Source: Paralichthys olivaceus
Lineage: Eukaryota; Chordata; Actinopteri; Pleuronectiformes; Paralichthyidae
Assembly (NCBI RefSeq): GCF_024713975.1
Contig: NC_091107.1
Location: 13,071,501 to 13,135,500 of the forward strand
DNA: 64,000 bases
Direction: 5' to 3'
Positions 22,753 through 35,235 of the stretch are shown in pieces. The notes under the pieces were generated by a model. The model saw only the letters and a program-made list of their open reading frames with translations, was not told the origin of the DNA and did not search any database. The translations under genes and the position numbers were made by a program. Position 1 is the stretch's first letter. Each line of letters begins with the position of its first letter.

Positions 22753-25700
22753 ATGGCACTGTCTTTGTCCTCCCCATGTGGGTGCCCCTTCGATGAGGAG
22801 GAGGAAGTGGCTGTGTTTGAGTCGACGGCAGCAGAGTTTGGAGGCCTGGCACGACCACGTCTTCCTGAGCTCTCGCTGATTTCCCCTGGCCTTGATCTCC
22901 GGCCGTCCATTGTAGAACCGGTGAGTGTTGACACTGTGACTGCAATGTAGTGTTTACATTTCATGTTTGAAATTTGTACTTTTACTTGCTGTCGTTGTCA
23001 TGCCATTCACGGGCTCAATGAATGGGAACATCGAGACAATACAAATGTTATAAAAATGCCATTTGATGTTTTAAATGTGTGTGTCTAGAAACTATCAGTG
23101 AAATCTGGATTAGGGAGACAAGGAAGTGGTGATGAAGGAAATGCAGACAGGGTGAAGGTTTACCTGCGGATTCGACCTCTTACTGAGGTGGAGAGAGAGA
23201 GGGGAGAAGAACAGGTGAGACTTTTCTACAGTCGCACAATAACTGCAGTTATATTGCACGTGTTCTAAATGATATACTTATAGCTTTTTGTAAATAAAGT
23301 ACATCCATTGGTGATGGCATGGTTCACTGTGCTCAATGTTAACTCATTTCAGGGTTGTGTGGCTGTCCAAGATGAAGAGACTCTGCTGCTCAAAGCTCCA
23401 AAGGAGTCTCAGAACATGAGGACTGCAGAGAGAGGCATCACCCAGAGCATGCACAAGTTCAGTTTCTCTAAGGTACACCTGCGCTTTGTGTTTATATAAT
23501 GTACATAACACCTGCTGTGGATTTGAAATTATACTTATTCTGTTTTTAAAAAAGGAGAGAAACAGTGGTGCTGGTGGGAGAATTACCTTCATGGAAGTGA
23601 ATAATAATCTAAACAGGTCTTTCATTAGCAGCATTGAAAACATTGACGGTAAATGTGGGCTTATGAGTTTGAATAGCAACCAGTGTAGTTAATTATCTAG
23701 GAGAAGGCCTGTGTAATGTCCATGTTCAATTTTATAGATCACATTCTTAAAAAGAAAAAATCCCTCTTTCATAGATCTTTGGTGCAGAGACCACACAGCA
23801 GCAGTTTTATGAGAGCACAATGAAGAAGATGGTGAAAGACGTGCTTCAAGGAGAAAACAGACTCCTTTACACTTATGGTGTCACCAATTCTGGGAAGACG
23901 TACACCATTCAGGGTAAGATTTTGCTAATAAAGCCCAGGTATGATTACAATGTTATTGTTTACAGCTCTATAAAACATGTTTGTTTGTACTTTGACTCAC
24001 AGGCAGTGGTCGAGAGTCAGGCCTCCTGCCCCGAGCTTTAGCGTCTCTCTTCAGGAAACTGCAGGGTCGCCTCTACAGTGCCATGGACCTGAAGCCTGTC
24101 ATGTATCAGAGTGTGAGACAGCTCGAACCCAGTGAGGTCAGGGTGGAGGAAATCCGCAGAAACTCTCTGCTCAAAGAGGTAAACTGAACAAACTGTTAAG
24201 ACAGTGTCTATAGCTTTATGACAAGATATGTGTTAATAATGAACTTTTGTATATTTCTGTCCCATAATACATTGTCTCCTATTGCAAAGTTTAATTTTCA
24301 ACATATCATCCCGATCTTTGGCATAGAAAAAAATCCTTCCAATTCAATGTCAACTAAACTGCAGTGGGCACAGCTTTGATTGTTTTAAGCCTGAAAACAA
24401 CAAAAGAAGTTGTATTTGTTAAGTTAATCTTTCTGTCAGAGTGAGATCTCATGTGTCACTCTAACAGTTCAATGTCATTTAGGAGATAAATTTGAACCTA
24501 AATAAAATGTCAATGCCATTTAATGGGACTTGAGTCTAGAGTATTGATATTTCTCAGTTCTTTCAAGGAGCATCTTTTCACCGGAGCTGATATTCTCCCC
24601 TTGTGTGTTACAGGATGAGAGTCTGATTTCTCGTCGAGGTGGCACCACAACAAACGGGGACAGCGGCATTGGTGGCATCTCCTCTACTAGTCAAATGGCC
24701 AGCTTGCTGGAAGGTGAGGAGGAAGGGTGGAGTATCGTGTTGAGCATACTTAAAATTCACATCCATTTAGTATGAATCTAAATTCACATTATAAACCAGA
24801 ACCAACTAAATGACAGCCCACAGGGGTGGGCACGATAACCAGGTATTAAATGGAGTGTGGTATAGATACGCTCTTAGGTTATGGATTCACCAAATTACCT
24901 TTTTGTCATTGTTAAGAAGATTAAAAGGAAGAAAGATCTGTTTTTCAGAGCCTGTGTTCAGAGTGAAGGCAGCTTTCACACGCTACAGCACTATGAAACA
25001 CACACACTCACAGGCTCAGTGATAATGACAGGGAGAACTCAATTTTTAAAAGGGTGGTTGCACTTCAGAAGAGTCCATGTTGACAATAGACTCACCCAAG
25101 TACAACAAATCATTTGAATGCAAGGATAGGATCACAAGCCAACTGTGGAAACATGTAATGAAAGTCCATCACATTCAGATAGAGAACTGCAGTTTTTAGC
25201 CGAGCTCGTAGTTTATCTGTTGTTTCTCCGATATGTTGTGTATGTGAGCAGCCTGGGGCCCACACACACACACACACATAGTTAACTAAATTGAACTAAC
25301 ATTAGCCAGCAGGTTATTATGTGTGCATTTGTATACTGATACTGTCAGGTTAGATCCTGAAAGCATTTATGTTTTAAAACTGATCTTTGACTTTCTGCAG
25401 ACACAGACAGTGTGTGTCTGGAGCCCGACAGCCTTTCGCACACTGGAGGGGACGACCTGGAGGAAGGCGTGCTTTTCTCCATTTGGGTTTCCTTTTATGA
25501 GATCTACAATGAGTTCCTCTATGATCTGCTGGATGTGTCGCCCTCCCTGCAGCCCAGAAAGAGAGTCACACTGCGGCTCAGTGACGACAAGCAGGGAAAC
25601 CCTTATGTGAAAGGTAACACTGACTCATTCACGTGAAAGATAAGTAGTAAATAAAACTGAATTGCTCTTGTATACATCAGATTAAACCTGGTAAAGCTCT

Positions 25701-28700
25701 TTCAACTTCTTTGCTCTGATCTATCGTACACTGCAAGAAATGTTAAACAAAACCATGGAAAAGATGATGAAAATACTTCTTTTGTATGATGTTAGTATGT
25801 TTGCTTTGTTGTAACTTTGACTTTTTATCTTGCAAATATGAATGTTTTTTTCTTCCTCTTGTTATGTCAGATCTCACCTGGATCCAGGTCCGCAGTGCCG
25901 AGGAAGCGTGGAAGATTCTGAGGGCCGGACGTCGCAACCAGAGCTTCGCCAGCACTCACCTAAACCAGAATTCAAGCCGCAGGTACATTGTGTTAACAGT
26001 TGCCTGAAAAACATTATTTTGATTTATTTTGTCGGACTTGTTCAACTCTCTAATCCTAAATTTATCACCTACACAGCCACAGCATCTTCTCCATCCGTGT
26101 CCTGCACATCCGCCCAGAGGCAGTTACAGGCCAGGCCATGCACGTCAGCGAGTATGTCGCCTTATTTTTACCTACTCAAATATACCTACACTTTACATGG
26201 TATTTGCAGATATAAAAAATTATTGACTTTTGCCTATTTCAAGTCAAAACAGCTAAGGTCTTAAATATATCTTCTAGTCTGCCACAAGGGGGTATCATCA
26301 GTTATAGGAATGTATGTACAGTATGTCCCTTGTCTCCAAAACACTGTTACTATTGTGTGCACTTAAATGCAAAATTCACCATTTCCTGCTGCTTGCTGAG
26401 GTCATGAAGATTGATTATTGCAGCACTGACAAAACTGACTAATACACTTGAAATAAATAATACCAGGTCTAATCACTGTTTTCATTAGGTTGCAATACAT
26501 TTTTAAATTGCATTCTATTTGGTATTACAGTGCCTACAAGTATTGAATGTGTGAACCATGCAGAAATCCTGCTTTCCTGAATTTTGGTTTATAAAGATGA
26601 TTAAACAGTGCTCTGTCTCCTCTTTAGACTGACCGTGTGTGATCTGGCTGGCTCTGAACGCTGTAAAGAGCAGCGTAACGGCGAGAGGATGAAGGAGGCC
26701 AACAACATCAACACCTCCCTTTTAACACTGGGACGCTGTATTGCTGCTCTGAGGAACAACCAGAACAACAAGTACGTGCTTGTGCTTGACCTATAAAAGT
26801 TCTGTGGTGGTGATGTAGTACATCTTGAGCTGTTTGAGAGAAATGTATTGTGCTACTGTATATACAGATCACGGCCTCCTCAAGTGGTGCCCTTCAGGGA
26901 CAGTAAAATGACCCGGGTGCTGCAGGGTTTCTTCTGTGGTCGAGGAACCTCCAGCATGGTGGTCAACATCAACCCATGTGCCTCCATCTATGACGAGACC
27001 CTCCAAGCCCTCAAATTCTCTGCTATCGCTACCCAAGTAGGAAACACTCTTGTACATCTTACATCAGAGTTAGTAATAAGACCAAAGAAGAATTAAAATA
27101 TACCTTATTCATAATTTCAGCTGGTTCACGGCCCATCCACAAAGACCAGAGTGGCCTACATCCTGTCTCTGCTGCGCGAGCCAACAGGACATGGTAACGA
27201 AAGCACGGTGCTGGAAGAGGATGAGGATGAGAGTGACGCTGAAGATGGAGATATCACCATGTTGAATACTGAGGTAACATCCTCTGTCATTGTACAAGAG
27301 ATCAATATTCATTATCCCTGCAACCATTTTGTAAAACTAATTTTCTTTGCAGCACCTTTTCATTAACAAAATAATACAAATATTGCAGTCAAGGTTTTTA
27401 ACAGTTCTGTGTATTTCAATGAACACCGACATGATGCTGTTAAGATCAGCTAAAACGAGAAATAATGCAGTGAATGTTTAGAGGGCATGTTTTTAGGAGG
27501 TTCAAAGAGACGAGGCCCCTGTTTGTAACAGCCGACTCTACCTTGTTTAGGCGTTACTGCAGGCCATTGATGTTCTGAAGAGAGAGGTGCAGCGCCAGCG
27601 GGAAGAGAAAGAAGCTCTTGAAGCAAATGTGAGGGAGCAAGTGGTCTCTGAGATGATGGAGGTCATCACTGGGATGCAGGATGGCTTCAGGTGAGTGTGT
27701 CACTCAAAATGTTTAGGGTGCATTTTTAATTATGTCTATTTCCAACAATGTTTAAGATATGAAACATGGAATTTATATGATTTAGTAAAAAAAAATCCAC
27801 TCTACAGGGAGTTGTTACATTCAGATGATTAGAAAACTTTGATGAATACAGATGCTAAGTTTTGATGTCGTTTTATCTTCTAGTGAAACCTTAGAGGCAG
27901 AGAGGGCTCTGATTGAAGAGCGGTACGAGGACAAGATAACTAACCTGCAGAAACATTTGAAGAAATTCTACAGTGAGGAGCTGATGGTGAGAGACTTTGT
28001 GATGAGCTTATTTCAGTTTCCAGGAGTGTTTTTGATACACAATCTGTAAAATCTGCACTTAACTTTACTGAAATATTTCCTGAATGCATTATTTCTAATG
28101 CTGTAACTGTGCAGTAAGATGTATGTGCTCAAGTTTTTCTTTTTATCATTTCTCTCAGGAGCGTGACCAGGCGATTGAAGCTTTGTCTGCTGCCCTGGAG
28201 AAAAAACAGGAAAGTGAATCAGTGTCTGAGTCGGTGCCAGAGGAAGGCGGGCCTCGGCGTTCTCGGCGCCTCACAACTCAGACAGAACATAACAAGCTGC
28301 AGGCCGACCTCCACCAGTGCCGAGTTGAGCTGTTCACCAAGACGCAAGGTAGATTCTGACTCGAAGTCAGATCGGATTATGTGTTGGTGTTAGAAGTGGT
28401 GATAGTAATTCACTGTCTTGTTGTTTGCCGATGCAGAGCTGACAAAGCTTAAGATGCAGATGGAAGTGCCGGGCTCAACAGGGACCCATACTGGTGCTGC
28501 TGACCGCAAGCTCGAGGAGGGTCAGCGGGTCAGTCACAGCTGCACCAACACAGATGCAGTTTTTTTTGCTCCATGGGAGTCTACACCTTTTTATAAAGTA
28601 TGAATTTTCTTACTTCTTCCAAACAGAACCTGCGTCAGCTGCGTCTGGATCTGCAGAGGCTGGGGGTGGACCTCCAGTCTGCTGAACGAGCCTGCTGTCG

Positions 28701-29836
28701 CAACACAGGGGGGGAACGACTGCGTCAGGCCTTAAATGCTGCAGATGAGACCCTTGCCAAACAGGTAAAAGCACACATGCATGGTAAAATGCTGTATATT
28801 GTAATTTATGTTATTATATTAGTTAATTTAATAGGGTGTTGTGTGGGAGGAAAAAAATCATTAATAAATAATGTTGCTCTTAAACTGAGAATCATTATTT
28901 TGTTCGTGATACTTTAAGTTACTCCAAGCTAAACTGAATTTATCAAATAAACTGTTTCACATATCATTTTAGTGTAAAAAGACCTATCTCATATTGTAAA
29001 TATTAAAATTTATTCTTTCTACCTCAAACATAAAGTTATAGTAGGTGAAGCTCAGCTGAACCCAACATACTGTTGTCCCTGTCACAACAGCTGAACAATT
29101 TCCCTTAGAGTAGAGTTTGGACAATAATTCAATTTCGCCCTTACGTTGATTCTGATGATGGATGCTCTCTTTAGCCTGTTTTTAAAAGTAATATTAAAGC
29201 GGCATCTTCTTGAAGTGCAAGTCTCAATTTGAAATACTTTGTTTTTCTCTCCCTCTCCTCTCTTTGTTAACAATCGTGATGCACAGCCAGCTTTTAAACT
29301 AAATCAAGGTTTCTAACATCTGCACCAGGTGAAAACTGCAAAAGCATGTTCAAGAGCTGGGTTATGCTTCACTCTGTCACCTCACCTCCAACCTTACCCT
29401 TCACCTTCACTTCCTCCTCTGTGGTCTCGTCTAACCCTTTTCACTGACTCCTTCTTAGGACCAGATCCTGGTGGAGCTCCAGAATGGCCTGACGCTGGTC
29501 AAAGCCGACTTGAGGCGGAAAGCAGACACCCTGGCCCAGATTCACACAATCCAGCCCCAGCTGCCCCCGTGTGGTTTTTCTCCCGCCACTGCACAAGGAT
29601 CCTGTAAGAGGAAGGGCTGTGGGGCCACCGCAGCAATCAATGCTGAGAACCGGCCTCCACAGAAACGACCATTTTTCCAGTCCCTGTTTCCGACACGCAC
29701 TCCAACGCGTAAATACAACACTCGTGCTGGTGAAGAGGGAAATGTCACCCCATACTCGCGGATCTTGCGGTCTCGTCAGCAATCGCCACCTCCCAGCCCG
29801 GTCCCCACCCCTCGTAGTCTCAGGGGGAAGTACTGA
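22753..29836 (+). CDS. kif20a: kinesin family member 20A (mitotic kinesin-6)
   Basis: Plus-end microtubule motor of the spindle midzone, needed for cytokinesis and for localising the chromosomal passenger complex and PLK1. Eighteen coding exons: 22753-22920, 23089-23214, 23353-23472, 23775-23913, 24003-24178, 24614-24713, 25401-25613, 25871-25982, 26077-26151, 26628-26771, 26868-27036, 27121-27273, 27551-27690, 27884-27986, 28159-28348, 28437-28528, 28627-28764 and 29459-29836. Total 2736 nt, 911 aa (human is about 890). The motor runs from ~78 to ~520: VKVYLRIRPL, P-loop GVTNSGKT (173-180), switch I NQNSSRSHS (~379-387), switch II DLAGSE (415-420). A long insert at ~200-330 is typical of kinesin-6. 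A coiled coil follows from ~565 to ~800. The basic tail has TP/SP sites (RTPTRKYN, SPPPSPVPTPRS), consistent with Cdk control. The ATG lies six bases after the acceptor. Confidence 0.95.
25259..25279. repeat. short CA microsatellite in kif20a intron
   Basis: About ten CA units in the intron before the exon at 25401. Confidence 0.75.
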
Positions 29837-30512
29837 GCTCATCAAACGTTCAGAGGAAATCGTATTTTTATATTATGCAAGTCATACATGCTGGTAACTT
29901 TATAGTAGTTTTATATTGTTTCTATATATACTCACTTTGCAGTGCAGTTAACTCACTGTTATGCCAAATGCAGTTATAATGTTCATGCCAGTAAAATGGT
30001 GCTTTAAATGAGGTTGCAGCAGAGTACCTAGGCAATTGAGGCTTTCATGAGCAGTGTGATAGTTGTGGACTGTATGGTGATAGTACATTTGTGTATTTTG
30101 TCTTCTCTGCAATTCCTCCACATGCCTTTACTATGAGTTTCTTTCAGTTTTCACAATACATTTAGATAGCATAATTTATTAGTCAGGGAAAAAAAACTTT
30201 AAAAAAAAGTTTTTGTCAAAGAATTTGTTCCCTGAAATTTTTTAATTGAAATGTTAACTGTATTAAAATCTACTTTTAACTCACTACAGTGTTTCCGTCT
30301 GCTTAAAAAAACTAAGTCTTTGCATAGCTGTGACAGTTCACTATTTACATATATACAGTACTGAGGTGTTGACATGTGACTGAAAGTCAAAGCATGATGT
30401 GTTTGTGTGTTCTTGTTTTACATGTGTATATGTTAATAGTTCACAATGGCTCTTTTCCCTACATGTCTGTGATGGATCTTTTGTGTGCTTTTTTTTTTTC
30501 CATCATTACGGC

Positions 30513-30518
30513 AATAAA
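30513..30518 (+). terminator. kif20a: kif20a polyadenylation signal
   Basis: AATAAA about 680 bases after the stop codon and followed by a T/G-rich stretch. No better signal is seen between the stop and here. Confidence 0.6.
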
Positions 30519-30631
30519 TTCAACTAAAACTGCCTGTGTCTTTAAAAATCTGTTAAACCAGTCTGTCACCTGCATTGAGTTACATTTGGAGTGAAGTGAT
30601 CAGGATTGCAAATTGTATAAACAAATGCATT

Positions 30632-30637
30632 TTTAAT
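30632..30637 (-). terminator. cdc23: possible cdc23 polyadenylation signal
   Basis: ATTAAA on the minus strand, about 100 bases after the cdc23 stop codon and about 115 bases from the kif20a signal on the other strand. A common variant signal; tentative. Confidence 0.4.
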
Positions 30638-30734
30638 GCCATAAACAATTTTGTATACAAACACAGGAAAATCCCTGCAACAGTCCATCAACCCAAATTG
30701 TCTGTTTCAAGGTCAGTGAAGAGCAGGGTGGGTG

Positions 30735-33700
30735 TCAAGGTGTGAAGGAGATGAGATTCAGAGGAGACACCCTCCTAACTGGAGTGTTGTTGTTCGAGAG
30801 CGGTGCAAACAGATCTGCTGAGGGCGTCTCAATCTGATCTCGGACCTGTGAGATCTGCCTCAACAAAGCTTTTCCCTCTTCACGAGCCTATAGACAAGAA
30901 TGACCATCAACACCAGTTAGTTTGTTACTGCTCTTCACTGCAACTACAGCTAGGAAAGGGATCAGCTCAAATTATACAGGTACACTTACATCATTATAGT
31001 CACAGCAGCGCTGAGCGCAGAGGGATGCTTCATCATAGAGTTTGTTCTTGAAATAGTATTGACCCAGGTACCGTAGGGCTGTGCTCACCTCAGCATGCTC
31101 CAGTTGTTCCTGTCGTGACAAGATTTACTTTGAATTAGAGTGCTTCCAAACAAATACAATACATTGCCTAAAGTATTTGGACACATGGATATTGTGATAT
31201 TATAATAAAAATAATATGTGCATATGTATTCAGAGACTTTAAGAAGCTTACCCCACAGGAGAAAATATCTTGGATGTAAAGCATGTAACACTGGGCAGCA
31301 TCATCAGACTCATTCAGCTGTTCATGAAGTCTAATAAAGGAATAAGGAGCATATACATTTAGCACCTGTTTCTCAACAAAATAAATGTTGTCATGACAAC
31401 TGGGGAAAAATGCTGCAGATTGGAGGTGATGTAAATTTCTTTGTGTTTAAATCACAATGTGTTAAACTGAAGTTCTTCAATCGTTGAACTCAGGATATGG
31501 TGACACTTACTTTGCTAATTTGAGTAGAGCCATTTTCTCTACATCTCCAACAGAGTACGCTCTCCAGTAACACTAAACAAATACACGTAATACAAAATGT
31601 CATAAATCAAACAAGCCAGAAACATTAGTGAATTTATCACACACACCCAAGTACATTTACAGTTGCAACATACAAACCTTCTTGGCTTCCACTTGCTGTG
31701 ACAGTTTTTCGTAGCTTTCACCCAGTGCAACTAACATGCGGGAGTCATTCGGCCTACAACAGAGCATAATTGTATGTCAAAGCAAATGACAACTATTTGA
31801 TTTATAAATTGTCCACATTTTGGTTCAAACAATGTTTCATTAACTGAAACATCATAATTTAAATCCTCTTCCACAATATCCATACCTGAGCTGGTGAGCC
31901 TTTCGATAATAGTACAAACAGTAAAAAGGCATCTTGAGGATTTCATACGTCTGACCTAAGCCATACCAGGCACGGTAGTCACGCTTGTTCACTTCAATAG
32001 CATGCCTGTGAAAAACAAACCAACAAACATGAAACAATGCTCACAATGCCAATTCAGAAGATCTGAAACCTCCTGCGTTAACAGAATATCTAGAAATAAG
32101 TAAAATCTCTGAGATCTCCAACAAAGATTTTGGTTCTCTTTGCTCTGCATGTTCACCCTGACCTGTAGGCCTGAATGGCAGCTGAAGTGTTCTTCATTTC
32201 CATGTATTCATGGCCCATGAGGGTCCAGGCACCAAGGCAGCGAGGGTTCAGTTTGAGGGCCCGCTGAAAGTACAGGGCTGCTTTCTCATGCTGAGAGCGT
32301 AAGCTGTAATAGTTACCTGGGGATGAGACATGTGATTTATTCACACATGTACATGAGTTGGATTTGTTCACAATAACTTAAGACTCCACTGTTTTTAATT
32401 TGTGAAAAAACTTTTGCTGTCTACTTAAGTTATGTTAATAATTTAGATGTAGATATTAATTCCTTTAAAATCATCACTTGTAAAACACGTTTAATATTTT
32501 GAAAGATAAATAAGAAACAATTATTGAAATTATAATACTGTTTCCAAATAAAGTGGATTCAACAAATCATCCATTCACTTTAGTGAGGTTTTTGATCGGT
32601 TTGGCTCAATACTTACCGATGACACAGCACGTCTCCACTCTGTACTTGTCAATCTCCACCAGGTTGTGGGCCAAGTAGCTCAACTCTGGCTTCATGCTCT
32701 TTAGAAAAGATTCATATAATCAGGAACATAAGTACACTTTCTTTCAATAGTGCCCCTTTCCCTCAGATCATCTGCTGAAAACTAGTGAACCCCTTATGTA
32801 ATCTAAAAGGTCAAAGACATCAAGATGTAGTAGTGAACCCTTTTGTCAGCAAGCATCTGTCCCACTCAGGCGTCTTTATGAAAGGCATTTTATCCACATT
32901 GAATCATATTATCTGGACTGTAACCACCACGTCAAACAGCAATGGGACTACATCAAAACACACTTCTTCATCAACAGGTAATGACATTACAAGCAGTGAA
33001 CTCACCTTAACATAGAGTAGGTTGGAGAATGTGTCCATGTTGTCAATGCGATAGGGATCCTGGTCCCGCAACTCGTTGAACAGAGCCAAAGCTTGGTCAA
33101 TATCTGGAATGAAAGAAGGCAGAGTGCTATAAGACTTAAACTTGCTCCAATAACATGATTCTGACAGCCTTGAGTCCAATTAGACAGGTTAAAAGTTGAA
33201 CCTCTGATGTTGTGGTAGGCCACAGCGATCTGGGAGATGATGTAAGTGCTCTTAGAAAAGCCAGCCTCGATGAGGTTCTGGTATTTCTGTAACGCTTCTT
33301 TGATCATCTGCAGCTCTGTGTACATGTGGGCCATGAAGAAGTCTTTAATCCAGCAATCTGGTAGAGACAGTGACTTCAGCTGTGGAGAAAATCAAAGCAC
33401 AGGGCAAGTTTGATGGCATAATTTCACTCCCTCTAAAGTACCTGACACGGTTCACGTTCTGTTTGGATATGTACACTTTAGCTTGAATGCAATGAAGCTG
33501 TGTATTGAGTACTTATTTTGGGATATGATATGTTAAATGTCTACAAACGTGTAAAAACAAGCTGTAGTTACCATTTCAATATTGGTGACGAGGTTACTGA
33601 GCTCCAGCCAGGCTCCCCAGTGAAGAGGAAGTGCATGAATGGCCTCAACAAACACTTCAACAGCCTCCTTTAGCAGATCCAGCTTTCGTAGCACAACCCC

Positions 33701-35150
33701 ATACCTGTCATCCATACACACATTAATGCACACATAATACAGCTTATCAGAAGTATCCAATCTGGGGAAAAGTGTGCACGGTTTACTGGAAATCTTCTTA
33801 CAAGTACAAGGTGAAGCCGTCCAACTCTCCGGCATTGTGCTTCTTACTGAGCTCAACCCTCAGCTCTCGCAGGGCTTCATTGCGAACCTGACCCTTCTCC
33901 AGGGGGCCTGGAATCACATAGAAAAACACATAAAAATTCAGTGTCAGAGGGCAACAAATGTACCTTTAATTCTTTTATTAGACAAAAAAGAAAAGACCTC
34001 ACCCAGGCTGTCCACCGTCTCATCGTCCTTCTTCTTTTCACCTGACTGAAGACAAAGGATACTTTAAAATGGTTCACATTTACTATAATCAAACTAAAAG
34101 CAGTCCTGTGATGAAATGAAAACAAAGATCTGAAGAATATCGATATGACATACCAGATAGGTATAGAATCTTACCAGATAGCGAGAATACATATAAAGGA
34201 AATAAGCCTTCTGGCTGCAGCAGCCTTTCAGGAAGTAAGCAGCACGGTCATACTCTTTCAGGTCAAAGTAGGATTTAGCAAGTGTAAGTGCATCTAGGTC
34301 TTGAGCATCGTCCTGTATTTTGGAGAAACAATGAACAAAAAAAATAATCTTAATCATCTTTAATGAGTCAGACCTGATATTGACATCCATCCTGAGTGAT
34401 CTTCTCACAAGTGGCAAACACTATGTTCAGGTTTGAATGCACCCAAAAGAGTCTAGAATGAGTTTTGAGTTTGCGATCAACACATGTGAAGGACCATCTA
34501 CTCAGCTGACGATGTGAATCCACACATGTACACACAACAATTTGAATTCCAACTGTAAAACTACTAAGAGTGGGTTTAATGTGATATAATGGTAATAAAA
34601 AAAGAATCAGAAAAAAGCCTTGGCCCCTGACAGTGTGTACACACCTCAGTGAAGGGAGCAGATGGGGGTAATTCATCTTTAGGTAGAGGGTCCAAAGCAA
34701 AGGCCAACTCAGAAGCCCTGAAATATAAAAATGGGTTCAGCATAAGACACAACTACTATGTACATGGAGGACACCATCACTATACATTCATGTGAATACA
34801 GTTAGCAGCTGAGTTCTGTTCTGTTTCAACTCATACTGCTTTAGCTCTCTGAACACAATATTAATCATTCAACGTCTCTTCTTAGATTTATTGTGGAAGC
34901 AGCTTTAGCTACATTGATAAAACGACACTTGTCAACAGCACGGCTAGCGTAGCTAACGGACAGCTAACAGTCCATTCGCGGGATAACAGAGCCGAGATAC
35001 AGGCGGATAATGACTCGTTAGTCTCAGTCAGGCTCACCACTTGCCGCTGTGCAGAAGTCCTCTTTCTTTACAAAGCGATATCACTGTTATTAGCTGTTTC
35101 TTGATTTGCACCAGGTCCCCAAACTCACAGCAGAGAGCCGCCATTTTCAT
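30735..35150 (-). CDS. cdc23: cell division cycle 23, anaphase-promoting complex subunit APC8
   Basis: TPR scaffold subunit of the APC/C ubiquitin ligase, which drives mitotic exit. Sixteen exons, minus strand: 35038-35150, 34645-34717, 34175-34312, 34003-34045, 33802-33907, 33572-33704, 33202-33379, 33006-33103, 32617-32698, 32163-32316, 31886-32005, 31678-31753, 31511-31572, 31252-31330, 30990-31109 and 30735-30887. Total 1728 nt, 575 aa, close to human CDC23 (~597). The N-terminus [20 protein letters not shown] is typical. TPR helices are plain from ~160 onwards, e.g. [39 protein letters not shown] and [17 protein letters not shown]. The tail [14 protein letters not shown] matches the end I recall for CDC23 and carries TP/SP sites. 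A second in-frame ATG lies two codons downstream; the upstream one is chosen. All junctions are GT-AG. Confidence 0.96.
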
Positions 35151-35159
35151 ATTTCAGCA

Positions 35160-35235
35160 AGCGAGCGTCTTATTGGATCGTTGGAGTTACAAAGAGTCAG
35201 TCCCGCCCACCCGGAGTGACGTCACTTCCTCTTCT
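35160..35235 (-). promoter_or_regulatory. cdc23: cdc23 promoter: CCAAT, GC box, CRE and ETS motifs
   Basis: Just upstream of the cdc23 ATG: ATTGG (CCAAT on the minus strand) near 35172, CCGCCC near 35203, a perfect palindromic CRE TGACGTCA at 35217-35224, and CACTTCCT (ETS core) overlapping it at 35223-35230. No TATA box is evident. The set is typical of a housekeeping promoter. Confidence 0.5.

Noticed and set aside
30200..30620. Small genes in the kif20a 3' UTR region
   Set aside because: Short AT-rich frames between the stop codon and the polyadenylation signal; best explained as UTR.
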